From Terriglobales bacterium (GTDB taxonomy: Bacteria; Acidobacteriota; Terriglobia; Terriglobales; Acidobacteriaceae), in contig DATHMF010000116.1 in NCBI GenBank assembly GCA_035487355.1, positions 1 through 64,000 of the forward strand: 64,000 nucleotides of DNA, written 5' to 3'. Both the position numbers and the translations under genes were made by a program. A model generated the notes under the pieces. The model had not been told where the DNA came from, made no database searches, and worked only from the letters and a program-made list of their open reading frames with translations. Below are positions 1-8,950 of this stretch, piece after piece. Position 1 is the stretch's first letter. Every line of letters starts with the position of its first letter.

Positions 1-123
1 TCCTCTAAGAACGCCAAATTATTTAATTGGATCACGTGCGGCTTGCTGGTTGGAGCTATTGTGCTTTATTTCCTGTTAGTATTCTTCGGCGCTATGGGTA
101 ACTATTGGGAGCACCGTTTTTAG
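1..123 (+). CDS. C-terminal end of a small membrane protein (partial)
   Basis: The frame is open from the window edge and ends with TAG at 121-123, giving the last 40 residues. They contain one hydrophobic segment (about residues 10-32) followed by a short polar tail ending in HRF. The start lies outside the window. A DUF2752 gene follows 28 bases later in the same direction. In other bacteria DUF2752 proteins often sit beside CD225/TM2-like small membrane proteins, so this may be one of those; the fragment is too short to prove it. Confidence 0.5.
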   Translation, partial: SSKNAKLFNWITCGLLVGAIVLYFLLVFFGAMGNYWEHRF

Positions 124-151
124 TTTCTGGCGACTCCAAGGAGCATCGCTG

Positions 152-592
152 ATGGCAGTTCTTCCCAGCTTGGCCGATATTGAAAGTCCCAGACTGCGGC
201 ACGCAATATTTTGGACGGGAGCAGCTTTCTGCGCAGCAGGTGCGGCTGTGGTCTATCACTGGAACCCTGAAGGCGCCGGGTTTTTCCCCACCTGCCCTCT
301 GCGTACTTATACCGGATACTATTGCCCCGGCTGCGGCGCGACCCGTGCACTTCACCACCTCTTGCACGGACATATAGGCACCGCATTCGGTTACAACCCC
401 TTGTTCGTCCTCAGCGTGCCTTTCTTGGCCTACTGGATGATCTCTGAACTGTTCTTGCTTCTTGGCGGACCGGCGCTCCCCAGGATTCCAGCTCCAGATA
501 AGTTCATGTGGCTTGCCTTGGTTATCGTCGTCACTTTTGGGGTGGCACGCAATATTCCATACTACCCGCTCACGCTGCTTGCACCGCACTAG
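152..592 (+). CDS. DUF2752 family membrane protein
   Basis: 146 aa. It has the DUF2752 hallmark: a CPLRTYTGYYCPGCGATRAL stretch (residues about 49-68) followed by HHLLHGH, with hydrophobic segments near residues 19-36, 86-105 and 118-136. The function of the family is unknown; the conserved cysteines suggest metal or disulfide chemistry at the membrane. It probably forms a transcription unit with the upstream small membrane protein, whose stop codon is 28 bases away. No clear ribosome-binding site is visible beyond a GGAGC at about 139-143. Confidence 0.8.
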   Translation: MAVLPSLADIESPRLRHAIFWTGAAFCAAGAAVVYHWNPEGAGFFPTCPLRTYTGYYCPGCGATRALHHLLHGHIGTAFGYNPLFVLSVPFLAYWMISELFLLLGGPALPRIPAPDKFMWLALVIVVTFGVARNIPYYPLTLLAPH

Positions 593-965
593 TAGCGCCG
601 ACGTCGTGGGTAGTTTCCGAAGTTTCCATCGAAACACTGTCATCCTTCGCCACGTGGCGAAGGATCTCCGATGGCGATAGGAATCACCAGCGGCTGGAAT
701 CGGCCTTTCGCTGGGTTTTGTCCCCCGTGCTTACGGGCATCGAAAGTTTTTATTTTGCGTGCGAAAGAACATCGCCGTTCTATGCCGTTTTAACTATTTC
801 TGTAAGAGCTCTATTAAGCTTTTGTCATCCCGACCGGAGCCGCTCTTTGCGGTGGAGTGGAGGGATATAGATTTTTGCGCGCCCTTTCAGATTCGCTGTT
901 CATCCTGAGCACGTTGTTACCTTACATAAAAAACTAAACAAGTCTAAACAGCGCAAGCGCGCTTC
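593..965. other. intergenic region with dispersed repeats
   Basis: 373 bases between convergent genes. It holds a copy of a GTCATCC...GAAGGATCTCCGATG repeat (639-717, listed separately) and a second GTCATCCCGACCGGAGC-type fragment near 824-870. The rest shows no coding signal I can support. The short frames here overlap the repeats and are not called. Confidence 0.6.
639..717 (+). repeat. dispersed repeat, family B copy 1
   Basis: About 79 bases beginning GTCATCCTTCGCCACGTGGC and containing GAAGGATCTCCGATG, then GGAATCACC and CGGCTGGAATCGG. A close copy lies at 9967-10047. Both copies are intergenic, near 3' ends of genes. The first part contains a small hairpin (CCTTCGCCACGTGGCGAAGG, perfectly self-complementary). 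Confidence 0.75.
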
Positions 966-1763
966 TTAAATCCCCTTTTTCTCAATCACCCGCGCACTCA
1001 ACATGACCCCCGGACGGTTGTCATGCAACTTGATGGGAAAAAGAATGACGTTCCACACCCATCGCGGATTTTTTTTGGGTAACAAAGGAAAGCCGCGGAA
1101 GCTGCGGTCAATGTAAGTCTCGCGTGTATCGGCGACAGTGCGAATGTTCTCCAACCACTCCGCGCTGACCTCAGGAAATTCCTGGAAAAGATTTTTCCCT
1201 GGAAACCACTGCCGTTTTTTTTCAAACAGTGCTGCACAGGTATCGTTGACGTACTGCCAGTTGCCCTCGCTATCCATGATCTCGACCACCACGTCGTCTC
1301 CCATGGCCATGCTGATGCGCGAATAGTAAAAGTCACGCGCATCCACCACCACTGGCTTTCCGCGCTTCTTGGCCTCGAAGGAGCGCAACGCCGCCAGCAT
1401 GTCCTCCACCGAGCTGTATCCCTTGAGCAGGTGCATATCTTCAATGCCGCCGAACTTGCGCTCCAGCGTGGCGGAAAGAATGATAATCGGAACCTCGGGA
1501 CGCGTCTGCCGCAACTTTTCGGCTACATCGGTTCCAAATTTTCCCGCGCCCAGATGATAGTCGAGCACGGCAATGTCAATTGCCTTGAGTTGCTCTTCCG
1601 CGGCTTCAATGGACGAGGCCGTCAGCACCTCGTAACCTTTTTTACGCAGGATCGTGGCCCGAAGAACCAGGTTTTCTTCGCGATCGTCGAGCAAAAGTAC
1701 ACGAATCGGTCCCTTGCCCTCGCTCTTACGCTGAATGGTGGTAACGGTCTTGTCTTCGCTCAT
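966..1763 (-). CDS. response regulator with PAS-like output domain
   Basis: 265 aa. Residues about 20-130 form a receiver domain: paired acidic residues in LLLDDREEN (about 26-27), the phosphoacceptor Asp in AVLDYH (about 68), and a Lys in LLKGYSS near 114. Residues about 140-262 resemble a PAS domain (GNWQYVNDTCAALF, then a C-terminal strand region). There is no DNA-binding or catalytic domain, so it may act through protein contacts or as a sensor. It starts at ATG 1763, 30 bases downstream of lpxD and in the same direction, so the two may be co-transcribed. No Shine-Dalgarno sequence is evident. Confidence 0.8.
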   Translation of the reverse strand: MSEDKTVTTIQRKSEGKGPIRVLLLDDREENLVLRATILRKKGYEVLTASSIEAAEEQLKAIDIAVLDYHLGAGKFGTDVAEKLRQTRPEVPIIILSATLERKFGGIEDMHLLKGYSSVEDMLAALRSFEAKKRGKPVVVDARDFYYSRISMAMGDDVVVEIMDSEGNWQYVNDTCAALFEKKRQWFPGKNLFQEFPEVSAEWLENIRTVADTRETYIDRSFRGFPLLPKKNPRWVWNVILFPIKLHDNRPGVMLSARVIEKKGI

Positions 1764-1793
1764 GGGGAGGTCGCGAATTTATTTGTATTCTTG

Positions 1794-2813
1794 TTATTTG
1801 TCTTCTGGATTGTCCTGATTTTTGCCACGTACCGCTTTAGCAAGCTCAGGCAATTTATTAAAAAGCGCAATGCTGCGCAGCCACTGCTTGTTTTCGATGG
1901 CGGGAGACCCGCTCATCACCTTACCCGCGGGCACGTCTTTCAGGATGCCGCTTTGCGCAGTGACCACAACCCCGTCGCCGATGCGGCAATGCCCGGCCGA
2001 GCCTGCCTGGCCGGCAAATACGGCATTGCTGCCCACCTCCGTCGAGCCTGCCAGCCCTGCCTGCGCGCACAGCAGGGTATTGCTGCCCACCTTGGAGCCA
2101 TGGCCGACTTGCACCAGGTTATCAATTTTGACTCCGCGTCCAATGCGGGTCTCGCCAATACTGGCGCGGTCTACACAGGCATTGGCCTGCACCTCGACCT
2201 CGTCTTCCAGCACTGCCGGCCCGGATTGAACGATCTTGTGCCAATCTCCGGCGTTGTCCCGGGCAAATCCGTAGCCATCTGCGCCGATAATGGCGCCATT
2301 CTGTAGGATGACGTTATTGCCGATCCGGCAATGCTCCCGCACAACGGCATGGGCGTGCGCAAAGAAGTTGTGGCCAATCCGCGCACCGGGATAAATCACC
2401 ACATGCGGTAGAAGAACACAGTTATCGCCGATCTGAACGTCGTCGTAGACGACCACGTAGGCCCCAACAGAAGCGTTTTTTCCGAGACGGGCCGAAGAGT
2501 ATATGACCGCACTGGGATGAATCCCAGGCACATACTGTGGCGGCTTATAAAAAAGTTCGATGGCCTGGGCAAATGCCAGATAAGGATTTTTTGTTCTCAG
2601 CGTCGGCACGCTCAAAGCAGGGAAGTCATTGGCCACAATGACCGCTGAGGCACGCGTATTCTTCGCTGCCAAAGCATACTTGGGATTGGAAACAAATGTA
2701 ATGTCGCCGGCCTGGGCGTCTTCAATGCCGGCCAGCCCGGTGATCTCGACCTCTCCGGGGCCTTCCAGATGCACATTCAGCGCGGCTGCAATTTGACTGA
2801 GTTTCATGCTCAT
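1794..2813 (-). CDS. lpxD: UDP-3-O-(3-hydroxyacyl)glucosamine N-acyltransferase
   Basis: 339 aa, the usual length. LpxD adds the N-linked 3-hydroxyacyl chain in lipid A synthesis, using acyl-ACP, in the cytoplasm. An N-terminal uridine-binding domain (about 1-95) is followed by a left-handed beta-helix of hexapeptide repeats (about 98-310) and a helical tail. The catalytic His is in VQVGH (His 238), and the FARD/DWHKI region matches the family. Two in-frame ATGs occur (MSMK); the first is used here. An AGGA lies 9-12 bases upstream, and a -10-like TACAAT is read at 2844-2839. The presence of lpxD indicates an LPS-bearing outer membrane. Confidence 0.96.
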   Translation of the reverse strand: MSMKLSQIAAALNVHLEGPGEVEITGLAGIEDAQAGDITFVSNPKYALAAKNTRASAVIVANDFPALSVPTLRTKNPYLAFAQAIELFYKPPQYVPGIHPSAVIYSSARLGKNASVGAYVVVYDDVQIGDNCVLLPHVVIYPGARIGHNFFAHAHAVVREHCRIGNNVILQNGAIIGADGYGFARDNAGDWHKIVQSGPAVLEDEVEVQANACVDRASIGETRIGRGVKIDNLVQVGHGSKVGSNTLLCAQAGLAGSTEVGSNAVFAGQAGSAGHCRIGDGVVVTAQSGILKDVPAGKVMSGSPAIENKQWLRSIALFNKLPELAKAVRGKNQDNPEDK

Positions 2814-2903
2814 GCTGCAAATCCTGAAGAAAAATTTGATTGTACTTGAGCAGAGGTATGCCAGGTCGCTAAATTTTGACCGCGCAACCAGGAAAGCGGC
2901 GAA

Positions 2904-3386
2904 TTATTCTGAAAACATCGGTACCTGGCCCTCGGCTGTCGGCAATGTTTTCCGGCGCCGCGCCTGCGGGCCGCCAATCACGGCCAGCACGGCCAGCGAT
3001 TCCAATGCTTGTTTCGGAACAAATATCCGTTGCGTATTGGACCGTGTATCGGGAGGAATGATGAGAAATCCATCCGCACTAAGCTGTGTCAGCTCATTCG
3101 GCATCATGCCTTCAATGACCTCACCATCCCGGAACCTCAGCCGCACCCAAAGTCCCTCGCTGCGGGGGCGGGCGGCAAAGGTTTTGCGGTTGAGCGACTC
3201 GGAATCATTGAACTCCCGGACAAAATACACTCCCTTGATCTCTTCCAGATCAATGAATACCTGCTTGCCGCTGGTGTTCAGCAACTCCAGTTTGCCCTCG
3301 GTCACAAAGCTGGCTGGCGACACATGCCCCTGGACTGCGTCCCGATCTAGCTTGCGCACGATTACTTTTTTATGAGTCGAAGGCAT
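2904..3386 (-). CDS. conserved hypothetical protein (DUF6982-like?)
   Basis: 160 aa from the ATG at 3386; a TTG 15 bases further up is also in frame. It opens MPSTHKKVIVRKLDRD and is rich in predicted beta strands (VIVRKLD, KLELLN, VFIDLEEIKGVYFVREF, LWVRLRFRDGEVIEGMM). It ends in a short basic and polar tail. There is no signal peptide and no catalytic motif that I recognise. The VRFxDGxxxxG pattern recalls small domains of unknown function common in Acidobacteriota and Deltaproteobacteria. A TACAAT box lies about 26 bases upstream (3420-3415, read leftward). Function unknown. Confidence 0.65.
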   Translation of the reverse strand: MPSTHKKVIVRKLDRDAVQGHVSPASFVTEGKLELLNTSGKQVFIDLEEIKGVYFVREFNDSESLNRKTFAARPRSEGLWVRLRFRDGEVIEGMMPNELTQLSADGFLIIPPDTRSNTQRIFVPKQALESLAVLAVIGGPQARRRKTLPTAEGQVPMFSE

Positions 3387-3631
3387 GGTAGGTATCGGCA
3401 ATCACCCCTAGCTATTGTATTGGGTTATTCTCGCATTTTTACCTGTTTTCGTGTCAGACTAACCTCAAAGTAGCCAAAGAGACAATGTTCATGATATGTT
3501 AAGGGGTTTGTGACGGGCCCTTGAAGCGCATTACCAGCCGTATAAGTCTATTATCATGAGCAACTTGCAGACAGAAGACCACTTCCGCAATATGGGGGAA
3601 GTGTGTTATCAGGAGTGTTTAGTCCCCGTCC

Positions 3632-5284
3632 ATGGCTGATTACATTTACATGATGGAAAGCCGGCTCACGCCGGAACAACAGCGGGCTGTAGCTTTGATT
3701 TCAGAAGCGGCACGCGCTCACGAGATGAACATTTTCCTCACCGGAGGAACGGTCCGCGATGTCATCAGCGGATTTCCCATTCGCGATATTGACCTGACGG
3801 TCGAGGGTAACCCCTTCAAGCTGCAAAAAGACCTGGAAAAGGGCGGCGCCACCATCCAGGACGCCGACGAAGACTACCGCGAACTCTATGTATCTTATCC
3901 GGGAAGCGTGCGCCTCAGTATTAATATGGCGCGGCGGGAATCCTATCCCAAGCCGGGAAGGGCGCCTGAGATTGCTCCGGCTTCGATCATGGAAGACCTG
4001 CGGCGCCGCGATTTTACGGTCAACGCCATTGCGCTTTCGTTAAACACCGGCTCCCGCGGTCTGATGCTCGACCCCAGCAACGGCGTTGCCGACATTGAAG
4101 CCAAGCTGCTCCGCGTCTTACATAACTATTCGTTCCTCGAAGATCCTTCGCGTTTGATCCGCGCCACGCGTTTTCTTGCGCGTTTTCACTGGAACTTAGA
4201 AGAGCGGACGCAAGCCCGCTATGCCGCGGCAATCGAGAATAATTACATCGAATATCTCCATAACGAGCGGGTGATTGGCCAGGAGACCGAGCAACTGGCG
4301 TACGAAGATGAGCCTTTGCCCATCATGAAAGCTCTGGAAAAAGAGGGCTGGCTGAAAGTGTTGCATCCCCACTGGAGTGTAGCCAAGGTAGATACCGCTG
4401 GGTTGACGCAGCTTTTAAAGACACGGCAGCAGATGTCGGAGTTGGGATACGCCGCCAACATCGCGCCCGCGGTGATGTATTTCCTGACGGCGCGCTTGAG
4501 TGAACGCGAGACCACTGAGCTGCAAAAGCATATTCTCCACAAAGGACTGGTGAAATCCTGGCAGAGCCTGGAATCCGATGCCAAGGAATTAGCCCACAGG
4601 CTTACCGGCAAGGAAGCAGCCACACCTTCGCGTACATGGCATCTGCTCTCTGCCAGCCGGCCGGAGATGATCATCTTCCTGGAGACGACCTCGCGGCAAC
4701 AATCGGTCGTCCATAAAATACGTAATTATCTGGGTAAATGGCGGCAGGTAAAGCAACGCTTCCCATTGCCGGAAATGATCGAGATGCGCATCACGCCGGA
4801 GCTGCCCGTCTACCAAAAGCTGGTGGATGACATGTTCTTCCTGATGCTCGATGGCAAACTGCGTAACAGCACGGAGATAAGAAAATTTCTCAGGCCTTAT
4901 GAACCACCACCGCCGCCTCCACCACCGCCGCCCCCAGTCAAACGCGGACGCGGAGCTAAAGCGGAGCCCCCGGCGCCTGCGACTGTGCCTGCAGTGGTTC
5001 CTCCGCAGAAGGGCAAAGGAAAAAGAGGGCCCAAAGGAAAAGCTGTTGTTGTTGCTGCGGCGCCTGCTGCACCGCCAGCGGCGGCGAAACCGGTGGTGCA
5101 CGGCAAGCACCCAGTGCCGCCGGAAGCCGCGAAGAAGCCGCCAATTCCCGTGGGGAAAGATAAAAAAGCTCCGGCACCGGCGCCACCCGAAAAGCCGAAA
5201 GCTAAACCTGTGCCCGAAAAAGCCAGCAAGAAACCGGCGAAGGCTAAAGCGGCCGCTAAGGACAAAAAGAAGAAAAAGCGGTAG
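3632..5284 (+). CDS. CCA-adding enzyme/poly(A) polymerase-like nucleotidyltransferase with basic Pro/Ala/Lys tail
   Basis: 550 aa. Residues 30-160 form the class II nucleotidyltransferase head: LTGGTVRD (36-43), the metal-binding DxD in IRDIDLTV (50-57) and RRRDFTVNAIAL (about 125-136). The RNA-binding neck domain follows (FLEDPSRLIRATRFLARF). Enzymes of this family add CCA or A residues to RNA 3' ends. From about residue 421 the protein becomes a 130-residue tail with 11 consecutive prolines, then Ala/Pro/Lys-rich blocks and a final KKKKKR, resembling histone H1-like tails. The middle domain lacks an obvious HD motif. ATG 3632 is preceded by AGGAG at 3611-3615, rather far away (16 bases). 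Whether it adds CCA or A cannot be told from sequence. Confidence 0.82.
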   Translation: MADYIYMMESRLTPEQQRAVALISEAARAHEMNIFLTGGTVRDVISGFPIRDIDLTVEGNPFKLQKDLEKGGATIQDADEDYRELYVSYPGSVRLSINMARRESYPKPGRAPEIAPASIMEDLRRRDFTVNAIALSLNTGSRGLMLDPSNGVADIEAKLLRVLHNYSFLEDPSRLIRATRFLARFHWNLEERTQARYAAAIENNYIEYLHNERVIGQETEQLAYEDEPLPIMKALEKEGWLKVLHPHWSVAKVDTAGLTQLLKTRQQMSELGYAANIAPAVMYFLTARLSERETTELQKHILHKGLVKSWQSLESDAKELAHRLTGKEAATPSRTWHLLSASRPEMIIFLETTSRQQSVVHKIRNYLGKWRQVKQRFPLPEMIEMRITPELPVYQKLVDDMFFLMLDGKLRNSTEIRKFLRPYEPPPPPPPPPPPVKRGRGAKAEPPAPATVPAVVPPQKGKGKRGPKGKAVVVAAAPAAPPAAAKPVVHGKHPVPPEAAKKPPIPVGKDKKAPAPAPPEKPKAKPVPEKASKKPAKAKAAAKDKKKKKR

Positions 5285-5366
5285 TTCTGAGATGGAGGGC
5301 CGGTCCTTTCGGGACTTCATCCACACCCACGAGCTTTATTGTTCCAAGAGATACTTCAAACAGAGG

Positions 5367-5434
5367 TCCGCTAAGAGTACTGCCCGGTTGCACAATTTTG
5401 CGGCATAGCTCTTAGCGGAACTACTCGTTACAAT
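5367..5434 (+). promoter_or_regulatory. inverted repeat and -10 box upstream of dnaE
   Basis: Two perfect 11-base arms, TCCGCTAAGAG (5367-5377) and CTCTTAGCGGA (5409-5419), enclose 31 bases. A TACAAT box follows at 5429-5434, only 11 bases before the dnaE ATG. The right arm lies where a -35 element or an operator would be. It could be a regulatory site or a weak terminator for the upstream gene; there is no T-run, which argues for regulation. Confidence 0.4.
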
Positions 5435-5445
5435 AAAAATAGTCC

Positions 5446-8400
5446 ATGTCTGAGTTCGTTCACCTACATTTGCATTCGGATTACTCGCTGCTCGATGGCG
5501 CCTGTGACGTCGAGAAGCTGGTTAATCGCGCCAAGGAACTGAAGATGCCGGCGGTGGCCGTTACCGACCACGGCAATATCTTTGGGGCATTCGCATTTTA
5601 CGATGCCGCCCAAAGGGCCGGCGTTAAGCCCATCATTGGCTGCGAATTGTATGTCTGCAAAAAAGACAACCACCGCGATCCGCCCGAGGGCGATACCTAC
5701 AACCATCTTTGTGTACTTGCGGAAACCGATGAAGGCTACCGCAACCTGGTCAAGATCACCTCAGAGGCCTCTTTGCACGGCTTTTATTACAAGCCGCGCA
5801 TCAGCAAGAAGTTTCTCGCCGAGCATTCCAAAGGATTGATTGGCCTCTCGGGGTGCCTGAAAGGCGAGGTGGCAGAATTTCTAACGGAAGGCAAATACGA
5901 CGCAGCCCTGAGCGCGGCTGGCTTCTACCGCGAAATATTCGGAAAAGAAAACTTCTTCCTTGAAATTCAAGATCAGGGACTTGAACTCGAACACCGTATT
6001 CACAACGATCTCTTTCGTCTGGAAAAAGAGACTGGCATCCCCATGGTGGCGACCAATGACAGCCACTACCTCTGCGAGGACGATGCCCAGGCCCACGATG
6101 TCCTCGTCTGCGTACAAACCGGGAAGACCGTGCAGGATACCAACCGGCTCAAGTTCCACGGCAATCAGTTTTTCGTGAAATCGGCGGAAGAGATGCAGCG
6201 CGTGTTCAAGGATGTGACCAGCGTCATCACGCGGACGATGGGCATAGCCGAGCGTTGCAACGTGAAATTAGGCAAGGTCAAGAACCCGTTTCCGTTTTTT
6301 GAGGTCCCCAGCAGTTACACCCTGGACAGCTATTTTGAACACGTCACCCGTGAAGGATTTGCTCGACGACTGAATCTGCTCCGCGAGGCGGAGCGCCAGG
6401 GACGTTTGAAGAACCCGATCACCGCCTATGAGCAAAGGCTGACGCAAGAGATTGCCATCATTCAACAGATGAAGTTTCCTGGCTATTTCCTTATTGTTTG
6501 GGACTTTATCCGTTATGCTCGCGAACATAATATTCCAGTCGGTCCGGGCCGTGGCTCGGCGGCCGGTTCTCTGGTTTCTTACGCGCTCGCCATCACCGAT
6601 ATTGATCCTTTACAAAACGAGCTTCTCTTTGAGCGTTTTTTGAATCCGGAGCGCGTCTCGCTGCCTGACATTGATATTGATTTCTGCATGAACCGCCGCG
6701 GAGAGGTGATTAATTACGTTACGCAAAAGTACGGACGCGACCAGGTAGCACAGATCATTACATTTGGCACCATGGCGGCCAAAGCAGCGATTAAGGATGT
6801 GGGCCGCGCCATGGACATGCCTTACAACGAAGTCGACCGCATCGCCAAGATGGTCCCCACCACTCTTAATATCAAACTCGATGATGCGTTAAGAGACTCA
6901 CCGCCTCTGCAGACTGCTTACGAAAATGAACCACAGGTGCGTGAGTTGCTGGATACGGCGCGCAAGCTCGAAGGACTGGTTCGTAATGCCGGTGTGCACG
7001 CCGCTGGAGTGGTGATTGCCCCCGAGCCGCTGACCAACCTGGTGCCGCTACACCGCACCAAGAACGATGAAATCGTAACCGCCTTCGACATGAAGGCCAT
7101 TGAAAAGATGGGCCTGCTCAAGATGGATTTCCTCGGGCTCACCACGCTCACCATCGTTGATGATGCGCTCAAGCTGATCGTGCAGCGGGAAGGCAAGTCG
7201 CTTGACTTGAACCAGATTTCGCTGGATGACGCTGCCACCTATGAAAGAGTTTTTCACACCGGGCTGACCTCGGGCGTGTTCCAGTTTGAATCGCACGGCA
7301 TGCGCGATGTCTTGCGGCGCTACAAGCCGAACGTGGTGGAAGATCTTACCGCTTTGAATGCACTTTACCGGCCAGGGCCGATTCAAGGCGGCATGATTGA
7401 TGACTTTATTGAGCGCAAGCACGGCCGCAGAAAAATCGAATACGAACTGCCCGAGTTGGAAGCAATCCTGAAAGAAACCCTGGGCGTGATTGTTTACCAG
7501 GAGCAGGTGATGCAGATCGCCAACCGGCTCGCTGGATATTCCTTGGGCGAAGCCGACCTGTTGCGGCGGGCCATGGGTAAGAAAAACGCAGAAGAGATGG
7601 CGGCGCAGCGCGAGCGTTTTGTTAAAGGCGCGATTGATCGCGGGTTTCCTGAGAAAAAAGTAGTCCGAATCTTCGATCTGATGGAGCAGTTCGCCGGATA
7701 CGGCTTCAACAAATCACACTCTGCTGCGTACGCCCTGCTGGCCTATCACACCGCATGGCTCAAGACGCACTATCCGGTGGAGTTCATGGCCGCTCTGCTT
7801 ACATCGCAGACCGGCAGCACCGACAGCGTGGTGAAGTACATCAATGAATGCCGGGAGATGGGAATCCCTGTTGAAGCCCCTGATATCAACGTCAGCGATG
7901 CTTATTTCACGCCACACGAGAGTGCAATTCGCTTTGGGCTGGCGGCGGTCAAGAACGTGGGACAAAACGCCATTGACTCTATTGTTACTGCTCGTAAAAA
8001 AGAAGGGAAATTTAACTCCTTTTTTGAATTTTGCGACAAAGTAGACCTGCGTCTGCTCAATAAGCGCGTGCTGGAATCGCTCATCAAAGCCGGAGCCATG
8101 GACCCATTGGGAAAGCGCGCACAGCTCATGGCGGTCCTGGATAAAGCTATGGAACAGGCACAAAAATCGCAGCGCGACGCGGAATCAGGCCAGCATGGTT
8201 TGTTTGGCGTTTTTGATGATGGACCGTCCCCGGCAAGCGAGAATGGGCATCTGCCTGACCTTCCGGATTGGGATGAGCACCAGCGACTGTCGTCAGAAAA
8301 AGAAGTGTTGGGTTTCTTTATCACCGGCCATCCGCTGGAAAAATACAAATCAAAGCTGGAAGATTTCAACGCAATGGATACCGAAGCCATTTCTGGGCTG

Positions 8401-8919
8401 AAACAATCCACCGGCAAAGACGAGATCTTCGCCGCCGGCATTATTGCCAACCTGCGCGTGCTGAAATCAAAAAAAGGCGACTTCTACGCGCAAGGTACGC
8501 TTGAAGACATGGTGGGAGCGGTTGACATCCTGGTTTTTCCCGAGGCTTACCGCCGCCTACAAGATAAAGTGAAGCTGGAAGTCCCTGTGTTGGTGCGCGG
8601 CGGAGTTCGGGTGGAAGAAGGCGCAAATCCCAAACTTACCGTGGGAGATATTACTCCGCTGGAACAGGCCCAACCCAAACTGCCGCGTTCCTTGCGCATC
8701 CGTATCGCGCTGGAGAGCGCCAGCCCGGGAACAATAGACGCCCTCCATTCGCTTTGCATCGAGAAACGCGGCGAGGCCAAGATATTGTTCGATGTGGAAC
8801 GCGCCGGCGATTTCATGGTGGTCATGGAGCCCGACGGATATAATGTTCTTCCTGACCGTTCCTTTATGAACCGGGTGGAAGAGTTGCTGGGACGCGGTGC
8901 AGTTCGCATTATTGACTAA
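5446..8919 (+). CDS. dnaE: DNA polymerase III alpha subunit
   Basis: 1157 aa, the normal DnaE1 length. It is the replicative polymerase catalytic subunit. The N-terminal PHP domain begins HLHLHSDYSLLDGAC (residues 6-20) with VTDHGN. The polymerase core has GPGRGSAAGSLVSYAL (about 365-380) and the catalytic acidic pair in LPDIDIDFCMNRR (about 406-418). Helix-hairpin-helix elements and a C-terminal OB-fold (about 985-1080) follow. The ATG at 5446 directly follows a TACAAT box with an 11-base gap and no Shine-Dalgarno sequence, so its transcript may have a very short leader. accA follows in the same direction after 31 bases. Confidence 0.98.
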   Translation: MSEFVHLHLHSDYSLLDGACDVEKLVNRAKELKMPAVAVTDHGNIFGAFAFYDAAQRAGVKPIIGCELYVCKKDNHRDPPEGDTYNHLCVLAETDEGYRNLVKITSEASLHGFYYKPRISKKFLAEHSKGLIGLSGCLKGEVAEFLTEGKYDAALSAAGFYREIFGKENFFLEIQDQGLELEHRIHNDLFRLEKETGIPMVATNDSHYLCEDDAQAHDVLVCVQTGKTVQDTNRLKFHGNQFFVKSAEEMQRVFKDVTSVITRTMGIAERCNVKLGKVKNPFPFFEVPSSYTLDSYFEHVTREGFARRLNLLREAERQGRLKNPITAYEQRLTQEIAIIQQMKFPGYFLIVWDFIRYAREHNIPVGPGRGSAAGSLVSYALAITDIDPLQNELLFERFLNPERVSLPDIDIDFCMNRRGEVINYVTQKYGRDQVAQIITFGTMAAKAAIKDVGRAMDMPYNEVDRIAKMVPTTLNIKLDDALRDSPPLQTAYENEPQVRELLDTARKLEGLVRNAGVHAAGVVIAPEPLTNLVPLHRTKNDEIVTAFDMKAIEKMGLLKMDFLGLTTLTIVDDALKLIVQREGKSLDLNQISLDDAATYERVFHTGLTSGVFQFESHGMRDVLRRYKPNVVEDLTALNALYRPGPIQGGMIDDFIERKHGRRKIEYELPELEAILKETLGVIVYQEQVMQIANRLAGYSLGEADLLRRAMGKKNAEEMAAQRERFVKGAIDRGFPEKKVVRIFDLMEQFAGYGFNKSHSAAYALLAYHTAWLKTHYPVEFMAALLTSQTGSTDSVVKYINECREMGIPVEAPDINVSDAYFTPHESAIRFGLAAVKNVGQNAIDSIVTARKKEGKFNSFFEFCDKVDLRLLNKRVLESLIKAGAMDPLGKRAQLMAVLDKAMEQAQKSQRDAESGQHGLFGVFDDGPSPASENGHLPDLPDWDEHQRLSSEKEVLGFFITGHPLEKYKSKLEDFNAMDTEAISGLKQSTGKDEIFAAGIIANLRVLKSKKGDFYAQGTLEDMVGAVDILVFPEAYRRLQDKVKLEVPVLVRGGVRVEEGANPKLTVGDITPLEQAQPKLPRSLRIRIALESASPGTIDALHSLCIEKRGEAKILFDVERAGDFMVVMEPDGYNVLPDRSFMNRVEELLGRGAVRIID

Positions 8920-8950
8920 ATAAAATCCATCAGACCAACGGGAACCAAAT

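Noticed and set aside
4589-5326. 245- and 122-residue leftward frames rich in Gly/Arg
   Set aside because: Mirror of the Pro/Ala/Lys-coding tail; low complexity only, no ribosome-binding site.
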